NCBI GenBank assembly: GCA_016220035.1
Contig: JACRIO010000187.1
Coordinates: 1 to 45,266 of the forward strand
Length of the DNA stretch: 45,266 nt
DNA from: Planctomycetota bacterium
GTDB taxonomy: Bacteria > Planctomycetota > UBA1135 > GCA-002686595
Reading direction: 5' to 3'
Below the pieces are notes generated by a model. That model was given only the letters and a program-made list of their open reading frames with translations. It did not search any database and was not told the DNA's origin. A program made the position numbers and the translations under genes. Of this stretch, positions 33,699-42,990 are shown piece by piece; the stretch's first letter is position 1, and the number at the start of each line of letters is the position of its first letter.

Positions 33699-35155
33699 GC
33701 GAGCACCTCCTTCACCACGCGCCCCGAGACGTCCGTCAACCGGAAGTCGCGGCCTTGGTGCCGATAGACGAGCCGCTCGTGCTCGAACCCGAGCTGGTCG
33801 AGGAGCGTCGCGTGCAGGTCGTGCACCTCGACGGGGTTCTCGACGATGTTGTAGCCGTAGTCGTCCGTCTTGCCGTGGGTGATGCCGCGCTGGATGCCCG
33901 CGCCCGTCATCCACGTCGTGAAGCAGCGCGGATGGTGGTCGCGGCCGTAATCGGTCTCTGTGAGCGTGCCCTGGCTGTACACCGTGCGTCCGAACTCGCC
34001 CGACCACAGCACGAGCGTGTCGTCGAGCAGCCCGCGCCGCTTCAGGTCGAGGATCAGTGCCGCCTGCGGCTGGTCGACGACCTGGCACTGCTGGCGGATC
34101 TCCTTCGGCAGATTCGCGTGCGCGTCCCAGCCGCGCATGTAGAGCTGCACGAAGCGCACGCCGCGCTCCGCGAGCCGGCGCGCGAGCAGGCAGTTCGCGG
34201 CGAACGAGCCGGGCTTGTGCACGTCGGGGCCGTACAGCGCCAGCGTGTCCGCGTCCTCGTCGGAGAAGTCCGTGAGCTCGGGCACCGACATTTGCATGCG
34301 GTACGCCATCTCGCTCTGCGCGATGCGCGCGCGGATCTCGGGGTCCAGGCTCTTCGCATACTCGCGCTCGTTCAGCTCGCTCACGAGGTCGAGCATCGTG
34401 CGTCGGTCGCCGCGCTCCACGCCGGGCGGATCATTCAAGTAGAGCACCGGCGTCTTGCCCGCGCGCAGTCGGCAACCCTGGTGCTCGCTCGGGAGGAAAC
34501 CACTGCCCCAGAAGCGCGCGGAGAGCGCCTGCATGTTGCCGAGCCCCTGCGTGATGAGCACGACGAACGACGGCAGGTTCTCGTTCGCGCTGCCGAGGCC
34601 GTAACTCACCCACGCGCCGAACGACGGCCGCCCCGGCTGCTGATTGCCGGTCTGGAAGAACGTGATGCCGGGCTCGTGGTTGATCGCGTCCGTCCGCATC
34701 GAGTGGACGAAGCAGAGCTCGCTCGCGATCGCCGCGGTGTGCGGGATGAGCTCGCTCAGCCACACGCCGTCCTGTTGGTTCGCGTAGCGGCTGAAGCGGA
34801 ACATCGACGGCGCGACGGGAAAGCGCGTCTGGCCGCTGGTCATGCCGGTGAGGCGCTGGCCCTGGCGAATCGAGTCGGGCAGATCCTCGTCGAAGCGCGT
34901 GCGCAGTCCCGGCTTGTAGTCGTAGAGGTCGAGCTGGCTCGGCGCGCCCTCCATGTGCATGTAGATGACGCGCTTCGCGCGCGGCGCGAAGTGCGGACCG
35001 CGCGACGAGGCGCTCTTGCGGTCGTCCGCGCGCGCATCGCGGCCGAGGATCGAGGACAACGCCGCGATGCCGAGCCCGGCGCCGAGGCCCTTTGCGGCGC
35101 TCGAGAAGAAACGTCGGCGCGTGAGGCCGAGATGATGCTCTTCGATCGGGTGCAT
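33695..35155 (-). CDS. DUF1501 protein (sulfatase-like fold), Tat-type signal
   Basis: TRRRFFSSAAKGLGAGLGIAAL; RAKRVIYMHMEGAPSQLDLYDYKPGL; DTLVLWSGEFGRTVYSQGTLTETDYGRDHHPRCFTTWMTGAGI. Confidence 0.92.
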   Translation of the reverse strand: MHPIEEHHLGLTRRRFFSSAAKGLGAGLGIAALSSILGRDARADDRKSASSRGPHFAPRAKRVIYMHMEGAPSQLDLYDYKPGLRTRFDEDLPDSIRQGQRLTGMTSGQTRFPVAPSMFRFSRYANQQDGVWLSELIPHTAAIASELCFVHSMRTDAINHEPGITFFQTGNQQPGRPSFGAWVSYGLGSANENLPSFVVLITQGLGNMQALSARFWGSGFLPSEHQGCRLRAGKTPVLYLNDPPGVERGDRRTMLDLVSELNEREYAKSLDPEIRARIAQSEMAYRMQMSVPELTDFSDEDADTLALYGPDVHKPGSFAANCLLARRLAERGVRFVQLYMRGWDAHANLPKEIRQQCQVVDQPQAALILDLKRRGLLDDTLVLWSGEFGRTVYSQGTLTETDYGRDHHPRCFTTWMTGAGIQRGITHGKTDDYGYNIVENPVEVHDLHATLLDQLGFEHERLVYRHQGRDFRLTDVSGRVVKEVLA

Positions 35156-35159
35156 GCGG

Positions 35160-38100
35160 TCAGTTCCTCGAAATCGTCGCGTCGAGTGCGAGCACCGAGT
35201 TCGCGATCATCGTCCACGCGGCGAGCTCGCTCGCGTCGAGTTCCATCGCGCGCGGCGCCTGTCCGACCGCCAGCAGCTTCGTCGCGTCGTCCTTCTTCGC
35301 TCGGTAGCGGTCGCGGAAGCGTGCGAGCGCCTTCTCGAGCGCCGCCGACTCCTCCGCGTCCGGCGCTCGGCCCGCGCAATGGCGGAAGAGCGTCGTGAGC
35401 CGTTCGCCGTCGCCGCCCGGCGCGACGAGCGTGCGCTCGGCGAGCTTGCGCGCGGCTTCGACGACCTGGTCGTCGTTCCAGAGCACGAGCGCCTGCAGCG
35501 GCGGGTTCGTGCTGTTGCGGCGGATGACGCACGACTCGCGCGTCGGCGCGTCGAAGGTCGTGAGCGACGGCGGCGGCGAGGCGCGCTTCCAGAACGTGTA
35601 GAGGCTGCGGCGCCAGAGGTCGTCGCCGCTCCCCTGCACATAGGTCCGCGTGTTCGACACGGGCATCGCGACCTCCTCCCACAACCCATCGGGCTGGTAG
35701 GGGCGCACCGACGCGCCGCCGAGCTTCTCGACGAGCAGGCCCGCGACGTAGAGCGCTTGATCGCGGATCGTCTCGGCGCCGAGGCGCTTGCGCGGGAAGT
35801 GCGCGAGCAAACGGCCGTCGGGGTCGAGCTCCGCGAGCTCGGGCCGCGCGCGCGAGCTCTGGCGGTACGCACTGCTCGTGACGAGCAGCTTCAACAGCGC
35901 GCGCGTGTCCCAGCCTTTCTCGCGGTACTCGAGCGCGAGCCAGTCGAGCAGCTCGGGATGGCTCGGCCACTCGCCCTGCATGCCGAAGTCCTCGCTCGTG
36001 CGCACGATGCCGACGCCGAAGACGAGCTCCCACAGCCGGTTCACGGCGACGCGCGCGACGAGCGGGTTCTCCGGCGCGAGCAGCCACTGCGCGAGACCGC
36101 GTCGGTCCGCGGGCGCTCCTTCGGGGAGCTTCCCGAGCGCCGCCGGCACCGCGCGCTTCACGGGTCGCGCCTTGTCGGCCTTGTCGTACTCGCCGCGCTG
36201 CAGCACGAACACGTCGCGCGGCTTGTCGAGCTCCTTCATCACCATCGTGCGCGGGATCTTGCCGTCGAGCTGCGCGAGGCCCGCCTCAGCGGTCGCGATC
36301 GCGTCCTTCAATCGCCGGTACTCCGCGGAGAAGAGCGCGCGCCACCCGCTCTGCCAGCGCGCCTCGAGCTCGGTGCCGCGCACGCGCGGCGGCAGCAGCG
36401 ACGCGACGAGATCGCCGTAGAGCTCGTCCGCGCGGGCCGCCGGCTTGAAGTAGAAGCCCGCCTGGCCCGCGGTGTTCACGATCTTCATCACGAGCACGTT
36501 GCGGCCGCGGTGGAGCTGGACCTTCGTCCGATCCTGGTCCGGCGCGAGACCGCGATCGACCTCGCGGCGGAAGACCTCTCGTCCGTCGAGGTAGAGCACG
36601 AGCCCGTCGTCGCTGCCGAGCGCGAGCTCGAGCTCGCGCTCCGAGGGAGCGTACAGATCGCGCGCGACGAAGATCGCCCCCGCCGTCGCGGGCAACTCGT
36701 TCGCGCGCCCGTCGACGAACGTGGGGACGTCGCGCCAATACTGGTTGCCGAAACCGAAGTTGCGCTCGTGGTCGATGAGCGTGTCGGTCTCGGGGCCGTA
36801 GAGACGCGTGTACGGCTCGTTGCGCGACTCCGCGGGCAAGGGGCCGAGCTGGTACCAGGTGCTCATCGCGGTCGGCAGCCGCGCGATGCCCGCGGCGTCG
36901 AGCGCGCCGAGCGTCACGCGCGGACGGCGCAAGACGTGCTGCGCGTACTGCGAGCGGTGCAGGAGCCGCACGGTGACGAGCGTGCCGCCGGGGAAACCGA
37001 ACGGACGCTCCGCGAGCAAGAGCAGCGCGCGGTTGCCGCCCTTTTCGTGTCCGTCGAGGGCCCAACCGAGCCGGTCGTTCGCGTCGAGGACGTTCACCGC
37101 GCGGTAGTCGCCGTTGGGCTGCTCGAAATCGGCCCACGCCCACTCGAGCGGCACGCGCTCCTTCTTCTCGGGCTCGTCGACCGGCGCGATCTCGAGCTGC
37201 ACGCCGCTGAGCACGACGTTGCCGTTGTCGAAACGGCCGAGCAGCGCCTTGTCCCCCGGCTTCAACGCATCGGCGAGCGCTTCGACGAGCACGACGCGCT
37301 GGTTCGTCGCTTCGGTGCGCAGCGTGAGCACGAAGTCGTCGACGTCGGGGTTCTTGCCGCTCGCGCGCACGGAGCCGTCGTCGAGCACCTCCATCGTCGC
37401 TCCGCCGGTCGATTGAGCGCTCACGACCTGCGTTTCCGCCCACGCGAGCCCCGACGTGCGCGCTAGCTCGTCCAGGAAGAGCTTCTGCTTCGCCGTCTCG
37501 TCGGGCGCGGGCCGATCGAGCTCGACCTTCAGCTCGCCGAGACGCGTGTCGAGCTTCAATCGCTCCGCCCGCTGCTCGTCCGAAGGCACCGTCATGAACG
37601 GCTCGAACGCGCGCGTCGGATCCGTGCGCTGGTCGTAGAGCCCGGGTTCCTCGTTCGAAGCGAAGAAGGCGTAGAGCGCGTAGAAGTCGTCCTGTCTTAT
37701 CGGATCGTACTTATGGTCGTGGCAGCGCGCGCAGCCGAGCGTGAGCCCGAGGAACACCGAGCCCGTCGTCGCGGCGCGGTCGACCGCGTACTCGACCAGG
37801 TACTCCGCGGGGATCGCGCCGCCTTCGTCGGTCGTCACGTGGTTGCGGTGGAAGCCGCTCGCGACCTTCTGGTCCTGCGTCGCGTTCGGGAAGAGGTCGC
37901 CCGCGAGCTGCTCCGTCACGAAGCGGTCGAACGGCATGCCGTCGCGGAACGCGCGCAGCACCCAGTCGCGCCACGGCCAGATCGAACGTCCGGCGTCGGT
38001 GTGGATGCCGCACGTGTCCGCGTAGCGCGCCGCGTCGAGCCACGGAACGGCCAAGCGCTCGGCGTGGCGCGTTCGATACGGCTCCTCACCGAGCAGTCGG

Positions 38101-38720
38101 TCGACGAGCCGTTCGTACGCATCGGGACGCGCGTCGGCGAGGAAGCGGTCGAGCTCCTCCGGCGTCGGCGGCAGACCGGTGAGATCGAGGAACACGCGGC
38201 GCGCGAGCACGTCGCGCTCGGCGGGCGGGTTCGGCGCGACGCCGAGCTCCTCCAGACGCGCGAGCACGAAGCGGTCGACCGCGTTCTCGCACCAGGGCGC
38301 GTCGCGGGGAGTCGGCACGGCGGGACGCTCGGGCGCCGTGAACGACCAATGCGGCTCGTACTCCGCGCCCTGCTCGATCCAGAGGCGCAGCGTTTCGATC
38401 TCGACCGCCGAGAGCGCGCGCTTGTTGCTCGACGCGGGCGGCATGTGCTCGTCCTGCTCCGTCGAAGCGACGCGGCGGAGGAGCTCGCTCTCGCCCGCGT
38501 TCCCGGGCACGATCGCCGCGTAACCGCCGCGGTCGAGGAGCGCGGTGTCGCGCTCGTCGAGCCGCAACTTCGCCTGCCGCTTGTTCGCGTCGGAGCCGTG
38601 GCACGTGAAGCAACGGTCCGCGAGGATCGGCCGCACGTCGCGGTCGTAGCGCACCGCGCGCGCGCGGCCCCTCGTTCGTCGGCGATGCGAACGAAGCAGC
38701 GAGCAGCGTGAACCCGACAC
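35160..38720 (-). CDS. Planctomycete cytochrome c (PSCyt1) + DUF1549 + DUF1553 (PSD1) protein; N-terminus probably frameshifted relative to its signal peptide (see finding)
   Basis: RDVRPILADRCFTCHGSDANKRQAKLRLDERD (PSCyt1 CxxCH), DAPWCENAVDRFVLARLEELG...DLTGLPPTPEELDRFL (DUF1549), PLVARVAVNRLWELVFGVGIVRTSEDFG...SSAYRQSSRARPE (DUF1553). Confidence 0.92.
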   Translation of the reverse strand: MSGSRCSLLRSHRRRTRGRARAVRYDRDVRPILADRCFTCHGSDANKRQAKLRLDERDTALLDRGGYAAIVPGNAGESELLRRVASTEQDEHMPPASSNKRALSAVEIETLRLWIEQGAEYEPHWSFTAPERPAVPTPRDAPWCENAVDRFVLARLEELGVAPNPPAERDVLARRVFLDLTGLPPTPEELDRFLADARPDAYERLVDRLLGEEPYRTRHAERLAVPWLDAARYADTCGIHTDAGRSIWPWRDWVLRAFRDGMPFDRFVTEQLAGDLFPNATQDQKVASGFHRNHVTTDEGGAIPAEYLVEYAVDRAATTGSVFLGLTLGCARCHDHKYDPIRQDDFYALYAFFASNEEPGLYDQRTDPTRAFEPFMTVPSDEQRAERLKLDTRLGELKVELDRPAPDETAKQKLFLDELARTSGLAWAETQVVSAQSTGGATMEVLDDGSVRASGKNPDVDDFVLTLRTEATNQRVVLVEALADALKPGDKALLGRFDNGNVVLSGVQLEIAPVDEPEKKERVPLEWAWADFEQPNGDYRAVNVLDANDRLGWALDGHEKGGNRALLLLAERPFGFPGGTLVTVRLLHRSQYAQHVLRRPRVTLGALDAAGIARLPTAMSTWYQLGPLPAESRNEPYTRLYGPETDTLIDHERNFGFGNQYWRDVPTFVDGRANELPATAGAIFVARDLYAPSERELELALGSDDGLVLYLDGREVFRREVDRGLAPDQDRTKVQLHRGRNVLVMKIVNTAGQAGFYFKPAARADELYGDLVASLLPPRVRGTELEARWQSGWRALFSAEYRRLKDAIATAEAGLAQLDGKIPRTMVMKELDKPRDVFVLQRGEYDKADKARPVKRAVPAALGKLPEGAPADRRGLAQWLLAPENPLVARVAVNRLWELVFGVGIVRTSEDFGMQGEWPSHPELLDWLALEYREKGWDTRALLKLLVTSSAYRQSSRARPELAELDPDGRLLAHFPRKRLGAETIRDQALYVAGLLVEKLGGASVRPYQPDGLWEEVAMPVSNTRTYVQGSGDDLWRRSLYTFWKRASPPPSLTTFDAPTRESCVIRRNSTNPPLQALVLWNDDQVVEAARKLAERTLVAPGGDGERLTTLFRHCAGRAPDAEESAALEKALARFRDRYRAKKDDATKLLAVGQAPRAMELDASELAAWTMIANSVLALDATISRN
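38655..38666. repeat. (CG)6 dinucleotide tract at the PSCyt1 signal-peptide junction
   Basis: CGCGCGCGCGCG at 38655-38666 by direct reading. Confidence 0.9.
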
Positions 38721-38947
38721 CGAAACGGAGCAGCATGCGCGTGGGGGGAGTGAGGTCCGGGGGCGCGAGAACCCAGCTCGCGACCGCGCGCGGGTCGCGC
38801 GGCGGCCTCAGGATACTCGTGGCGCGACGGGAGTGTGCCGGTGCCGCGCTCTCGAACCCCAATCAGGCCAGTGGTCTGGATTCGGCCCCGAAAACGACGG
38901 CGCGAGGGCGGGGACCCGCCCGGCCCCGCGCGTCTTCGATCCAGCGA

Positions 38948-40741
38948 TCAGTCTTCCGTGCCCGGTGCGGCGTGACAGAGCGTGCAGCTGATGGCCGTGC
39001 CCTTCGTCACGCTCACCGTGTGGCCGTCGACGTTCCAGGTGCGATCCGCCGCCGCGCGCGACAGCACCGTGCCGGTCAGGTTCGCGCCGTGGCAGGCTTG
39101 GCAAGTCGCGCCTTGGGTTTCCCACAGCTCGTGGTGGTCGTGGATGAAGCTCGCGCTGTTCACCTGGTGCATGCCGTGCGGACCCTGCAGCGTCAGCGTC
39201 GGCAGCGTGTTCGGCGCATGGCAGCCCGCGCACTCGATCAACGTCCCCGTGTGACCCTGCACCTGATTCGCGATCACGTTGTCGTTCGCGCCCGCGGGCG
39301 CGACGGGCCACTCGGCGTGCGTGCTGCCGTGACACGCCTCGCACGCGATGGCGCCGTGGCCCTTGCTGTAGCGGTAGAGCTTGTCCGGGTTCTCGGCGAA
39401 GCGCGAGTTCGGCGCTGCGATGGGTGACGCCGACGTGTCGCCGACGCGCCACGCCTGGCGCAAACGGATCCCGTCGGACGACGTCACCAGGTTCGGGCCC
39501 GTCAAGTGGTTCACCGCGTCACCGGTATGGCACGACTGGCAGCGCGGGAGGTCCTTCCACGGCCGCCGCGCGTGGCCGTCGTTGGCGCCATCGACGCTGC
39601 CGCCCGACACGAGCGGGAATGCGCCGCCGACCGCGAGCATGTCGCCGTGGCACGAGTAGCAATCCATGCCGCCGTTCTTCATCGCTCCACGGAGGCACTC
39701 CGTCTGCGCGCCCGGGTGGCACTGGTAACACGTCGACTGGATCGAACCGTTCGGCGGGAACACGGGCTGCCCCTGCGCATCGAGCTGCATCCCGTGGAAG
39801 GAATGCATGACGCGCGACATGAAGTGCGGGACGACCGAGAAGTCGCGCGGTCGCGCGGGCGGCAGCGGGCCGCTGGCGAAGCCGGAGGAGTGCGGCGGCG
39901 GGCCGCTGCCCGCGAGGTCGAGCGGCGGCGAGTAGTGACACGACGCGCAGAGGACCGGCTGATGACCGACGAGGTCCGTGCCCTGGTTCAGGTCGTGGAG
40001 GATGAGCACGTTCAGCTTCGACTGCACCTCAGGATCGGCCGCGTTCGACCACGCGACACCGGGCTCGTTCGCCGCGAGCTGCCCGGTCAAGTGGCAGTTG
40101 CGGCAATCGGTCTCGCTCGCGACGGGCACGACGACGTCGCTCGACGCGAGCACCTGGCCGGTAGCTGGATTGCGGGCCTGGATGCGCAGGAGCGGATAAG
40201 GGTTCGTGCCGCCGGCGTCGTCGACCGGCGTGATCGGGATGCCGAAGGCGCGGAAAAGCTGATCACCGTCGTTCCACGCGAGCGACTGCGGTCCCGGCGT
40301 CGGCGCGTCGGCCGGCATGTAGAGACCGGTGACGCCCTGTCCGGGAGCGAGCGTGACGCCGAAGAGCCCGCCGGCGTGCGCCCAGAAATCGCTCTTGCCC
40401 GAGCTGCGCGAGTTGATCGACCCCTGCGCGTCGGCGACCGGCGCGTAGGTCAGCTCGACCTGGCCCGGAAGCAGCACCTGCGGAGGTCCGTTCGTCACGC
40501 GCCGCACGACCTGCGCGTTGACGACGTTGAACGGCGGGAGGATCGAGAACACCGAGAACTCGCGGTCCATGCAGTGCATGCCGAGATCGTTGTTCGCGAG
40601 CACGCGGTACTCGCCCGGCGGAACGGCGACCGTCGAAGGAGCGTCGCTCGGCGGCGCGGCGGTGGAGGAGCTTCCGCCACAGCTCGACACGAACGACGCG
40701 AGGGTGAGAAGGAGACAAGAGCCGACGTGAGAATGCTTCAT
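38948..40741 (-). CDS. Nine-CxxCH multiheme cytochrome c lipoprotein
   Basis: Lipobox LLLTLASFVSSC; CRNCH, CASCH, CYQCH, CYSCH, CQSCH, CEACH, CAGCH, CQACH, CTLCH. Confidence 0.9.
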   Translation of the reverse strand: MKHSHVGSCLLLTLASFVSSCGGSSSTAAPPSDAPSTVAVPPGEYRVLANNDLGMHCMDREFSVFSILPPFNVVNAQVVRRVTNGPPQVLLPGQVELTYAPVADAQGSINSRSSGKSDFWAHAGGLFGVTLAPGQGVTGLYMPADAPTPGPQSLAWNDGDQLFRAFGIPITPVDDAGGTNPYPLLRIQARNPATGQVLASSDVVVPVASETDCRNCHLTGQLAANEPGVAWSNAADPEVQSKLNVLILHDLNQGTDLVGHQPVLCASCHYSPPLDLAGSGPPPHSSGFASGPLPPARPRDFSVVPHFMSRVMHSFHGMQLDAQGQPVFPPNGSIQSTCYQCHPGAQTECLRGAMKNGGMDCYSCHGDMLAVGGAFPLVSGGSVDGANDGHARRPWKDLPRCQSCHTGDAVNHLTGPNLVTSSDGIRLRQAWRVGDTSASPIAAPNSRFAENPDKLYRYSKGHGAIACEACHGSTHAEWPVAPAGANDNVIANQVQGHTGTLIECAGCHAPNTLPTLTLQGPHGMHQVNSASFIHDHHELWETQGATCQACHGANLTGTVLSRAAADRTWNVDGHTVSVTKGTAISCTLCHAAPGTED

Positions 40742-40939
40742 GTGTTTCGTCCAACAACCCCGGACGCACTCATCACAACGGACGCGCGCGAAAAGCGCGA
40801 CGGGTTCGAGGGCGCAGACGATCGGCGCGACACACGAACACATGCGCAGGATTGAATGTCGGCGCGTTCAGACAACGACGAAAACACGCGCGTGGATGAG
40901 CGCGCCGTCATGCTCGCGCGCGAACGTGAACGATCGTTC

Positions 40940-41068
40940 GCTTCGCGAGCACACTCGCGCGCGTGTCGCGACGACGTGCCGCGCAACCAACCGGTGCTTC
41001 GCGAGCACACTCGCGCGCGTGTCGCGACGAGACGCGCTCGCTCAGTACGACGTGCCGCGCAACCAACC
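40940..41068. repeat. Imperfect tandem repeat: two 35-bp copies interleaved with two 22-bp copies
   Basis: GCTTCGCGAGCACACTCGCGCGCGTGTCGCGACGA at 40940-40974 and 40996-41030; ACGACGTGCCGCGCAACCAACC at 40971-40992 and 41047-41068. Confidence 0.85.
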
Positions 41069-41695
41069 CGGCAGCGGTGGTTGCCGGATCGTCTGCCACA
41101 CCGACTCGTAGAAGTTCGTCGCGCCGCGCAGGTCCGCCTGATGGCCGAGGAACCACGGCGGTACGTTGCCGCGCGTCGCCGGGAAACCGAAGAATGGGCG
41201 CATGCTGAACGCTGCTTGACCGCCGACGAAGAGCGAGAGCGCGAGCCACGTCCCGACGAGGAAGCTCGCGCGCGTCCTCGACAGTTCGCGACCGGCGAGG
41301 AGCTCGCTCGCCTGCCGCACGAGCGCGAGCGTTCCCGACGCGGCGACGCACGCCATGTTCAACGCGAGAAACGCGTCGTAGTCGCCGAGCTTCCCGTCGT
41401 CGGTCGCGCGCGCGACCCGCGCGACGAAAAACACGGCGGGCGAGAGGCTCCCGAGCAGGAGGCCGAGGTCCTGGAACAACCTCCACGCGCTCACCTGCAC
41501 TTCACGGAAGCCGAGCGGCGCCCGGAACGCGCGCGCGGCGATCCAGTAGCTCAGCGAGCAAACCGTCGTCGTCACGACGACGAGCAGCGGCAGCTTCACG
41601 ACGTTGCGCAGCGCGTAGAGCTCGCTGTGCGCCGATCCGAGCGCGAAGCCGTACGCGGCCGAGCCCAGCAGGATGCCGAGCAGCGCGCGGCGCAT
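41042..41695 (-). CDS. Multi-TM membrane protein
   Basis: Several hydrophobic segments (LLGILLGSAAYGFALG, LPLLVVVTTTVCSLSYWIAA, LGLLLGSLSPAVFFVA). Confidence 0.7.
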   Translation of the reverse strand: MRRALLGILLGSAAYGFALGSAHSELYALRNVVKLPLLVVVTTTVCSLSYWIAARAFRAPLGFREVQVSAWRLFQDLGLLLGSLSPAVFFVARVARATDDGKLGDYDAFLALNMACVAASGTLALVRQASELLAGRELSRTRASFLVGTWLALSLFVGGQAAFSMRPFFGFPATRGNVPPWFLGHQADLRGATNFYESVWQTIRQPPLPGWLRGTSY

Positions 41696-41696
41696 G

Positions 41697-42380
41697 TCAG
41701 AGCTCGAGCACTCGAAACATGCGCGTGAAGACGTACAGGAACACGCCGTGCCACACGATGAGCACGAGCGCGAGCAGCGCGGGGTTGGTCTTCTGGCGCG
41801 AGCCGAGGAAGCAGCGCCAGAGCTGGATGATGCCCGCGGCCAGCGCGATGCCGAGCAGCACCTTCGAGATCGAGGTCCAACCGATCTCCTTCGAGGCGTC
41901 CGACATCGTGAGCCGCAGGAACTCGAGGATCGGCGCGAAGCCGAGCGTGAACAACGCCGCGGAAGCCGGGATCATCAAGGCGAGCACGACGATCTGCGCG
42001 AGCGTCACGCGCGTGCCCATGTAGCTCGTGAAGACGTAGAGCGACGGCAGGCAGATGAGGGTCGAGCCCAGGTAGAGCGTCGTGACCCGCCACCACGAGT
42101 CGACGCCGAGCACGCACGAGTACGGCACCGCGAACAAGAGCCCGGAAAGGAGGAACACCGCCGCGAGCCGGCCGAGCGCGAGCTCGCCGTCGACGTTCGC
42201 GGCGACGCGCTCCGGCGTCGCGAGCACGACGTCGACGGTGCGCAGCGGCTGCCACAGCGCGAGGTCGACGTCGCTCGAAGCGTGCGGCTCGGCCCGCGGC
42301 TTGGGCGCGGGCGCGGGCCGGTAGTACTGCACGCTGGGATCGGGCGCGTTCGGACCGGTGGGGGGTTGCACGGAGTCCAT
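41697..42380 (-). CDS. Multi-TM membrane protein (possibly Yip1-like)
   Basis: Several hydrophobic segments, Pro-rich N-terminus; one base separates its stop from the next start. Confidence 0.7.
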   Translation of the reverse strand: MDSVQPPTGPNAPDPSVQYYRPAPAPKPRAEPHASSDVDLALWQPLRTVDVVLATPERVAANVDGELALGRLAAVFLLSGLLFAVPYSCVLGVDSWWRVTTLYLGSTLICLPSLYVFTSYMGTRVTLAQIVVLALMIPASAALFTLGFAPILEFLRLTMSDASKEIGWTSISKVLLGIALAAGIIQLWRCFLGSRQKTNPALLALVLIVWHGVFLYVFTRMFRVLEL

Positions 42381-42493
42381 GCGGGCTAGCTTCCGCCGCC
42401 TTCATCGGCGGCGCAAGCTCACGCGGTCGCGCGGGAAGGCCCGGCGCGCCCCCGACCGCGAACTCCGGTTCTCGCGCGCGGGACGGCAGGGCA

Positions 42494-42871
42494 TCAGGAC
42501 GACTTGCGCCGCACTTCGAGGACGTTCAGGTGCTCGGGACCGACCCGGCGCAGCTCGAAGCCGTTCACGGCGAGCAGTTCCCCGAGAAAGGTCTCGAGTT
42601 CGCCGCGCGACAGGCGCGTGTTGCCGAAGACGCGCAACGGTGTGCCGCGGAGGCCCTCGGCGACCTCGCTCGCGTAGGTGAAGTTCAACCCGCTCGCCTG
42701 CGTGCAGTACTTCAGGAACTCCTCGCCGGTCCACGCGCGTCCCGCGCATTCCGCGAGGTCGAGCTTTGCCTCGGTGGCCGCTGCGCTCGGCGCGGTCGGC
42801 GCTTCGGGCGCATGACAAGCGGCGAGGACGAGCAAGGTCGTGAACAGGGAGCGCGCGATCGGGAGCTGCAT
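42494..42871 (-). CDS. Small lipoprotein with secretin/TonB short N-terminal (STN)-like domain
   Basis: Lipobox SLFTTLLVLAAC; YCTQASGLNFTYASEVAEGLRGTPLRVFGNTRLSRGELETFLGELLAVNGFELRRVGPEHLNVLEV. Confidence 0.6.
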   Translation of the reverse strand: MQLPIARSLFTTLLVLAACHAPEAPTAPSAAATEAKLDLAECAGRAWTGEEFLKYCTQASGLNFTYASEVAEGLRGTPLRVFGNTRLSRGELETFLGELLAVNGFELRRVGPEHLNVLEVRRKSS

Positions 42872-42990
42872 CTTTCGACCTCCGATGGGGACCGTGCGCT
42901 GGACGCCTCCCAGTGCTCCGGCTTCCCGGACAGTGGCGGGATTCGAAGCACGAGTCCGGCCGCGCTCCGAGACGGAACGCGGCCCGACCC

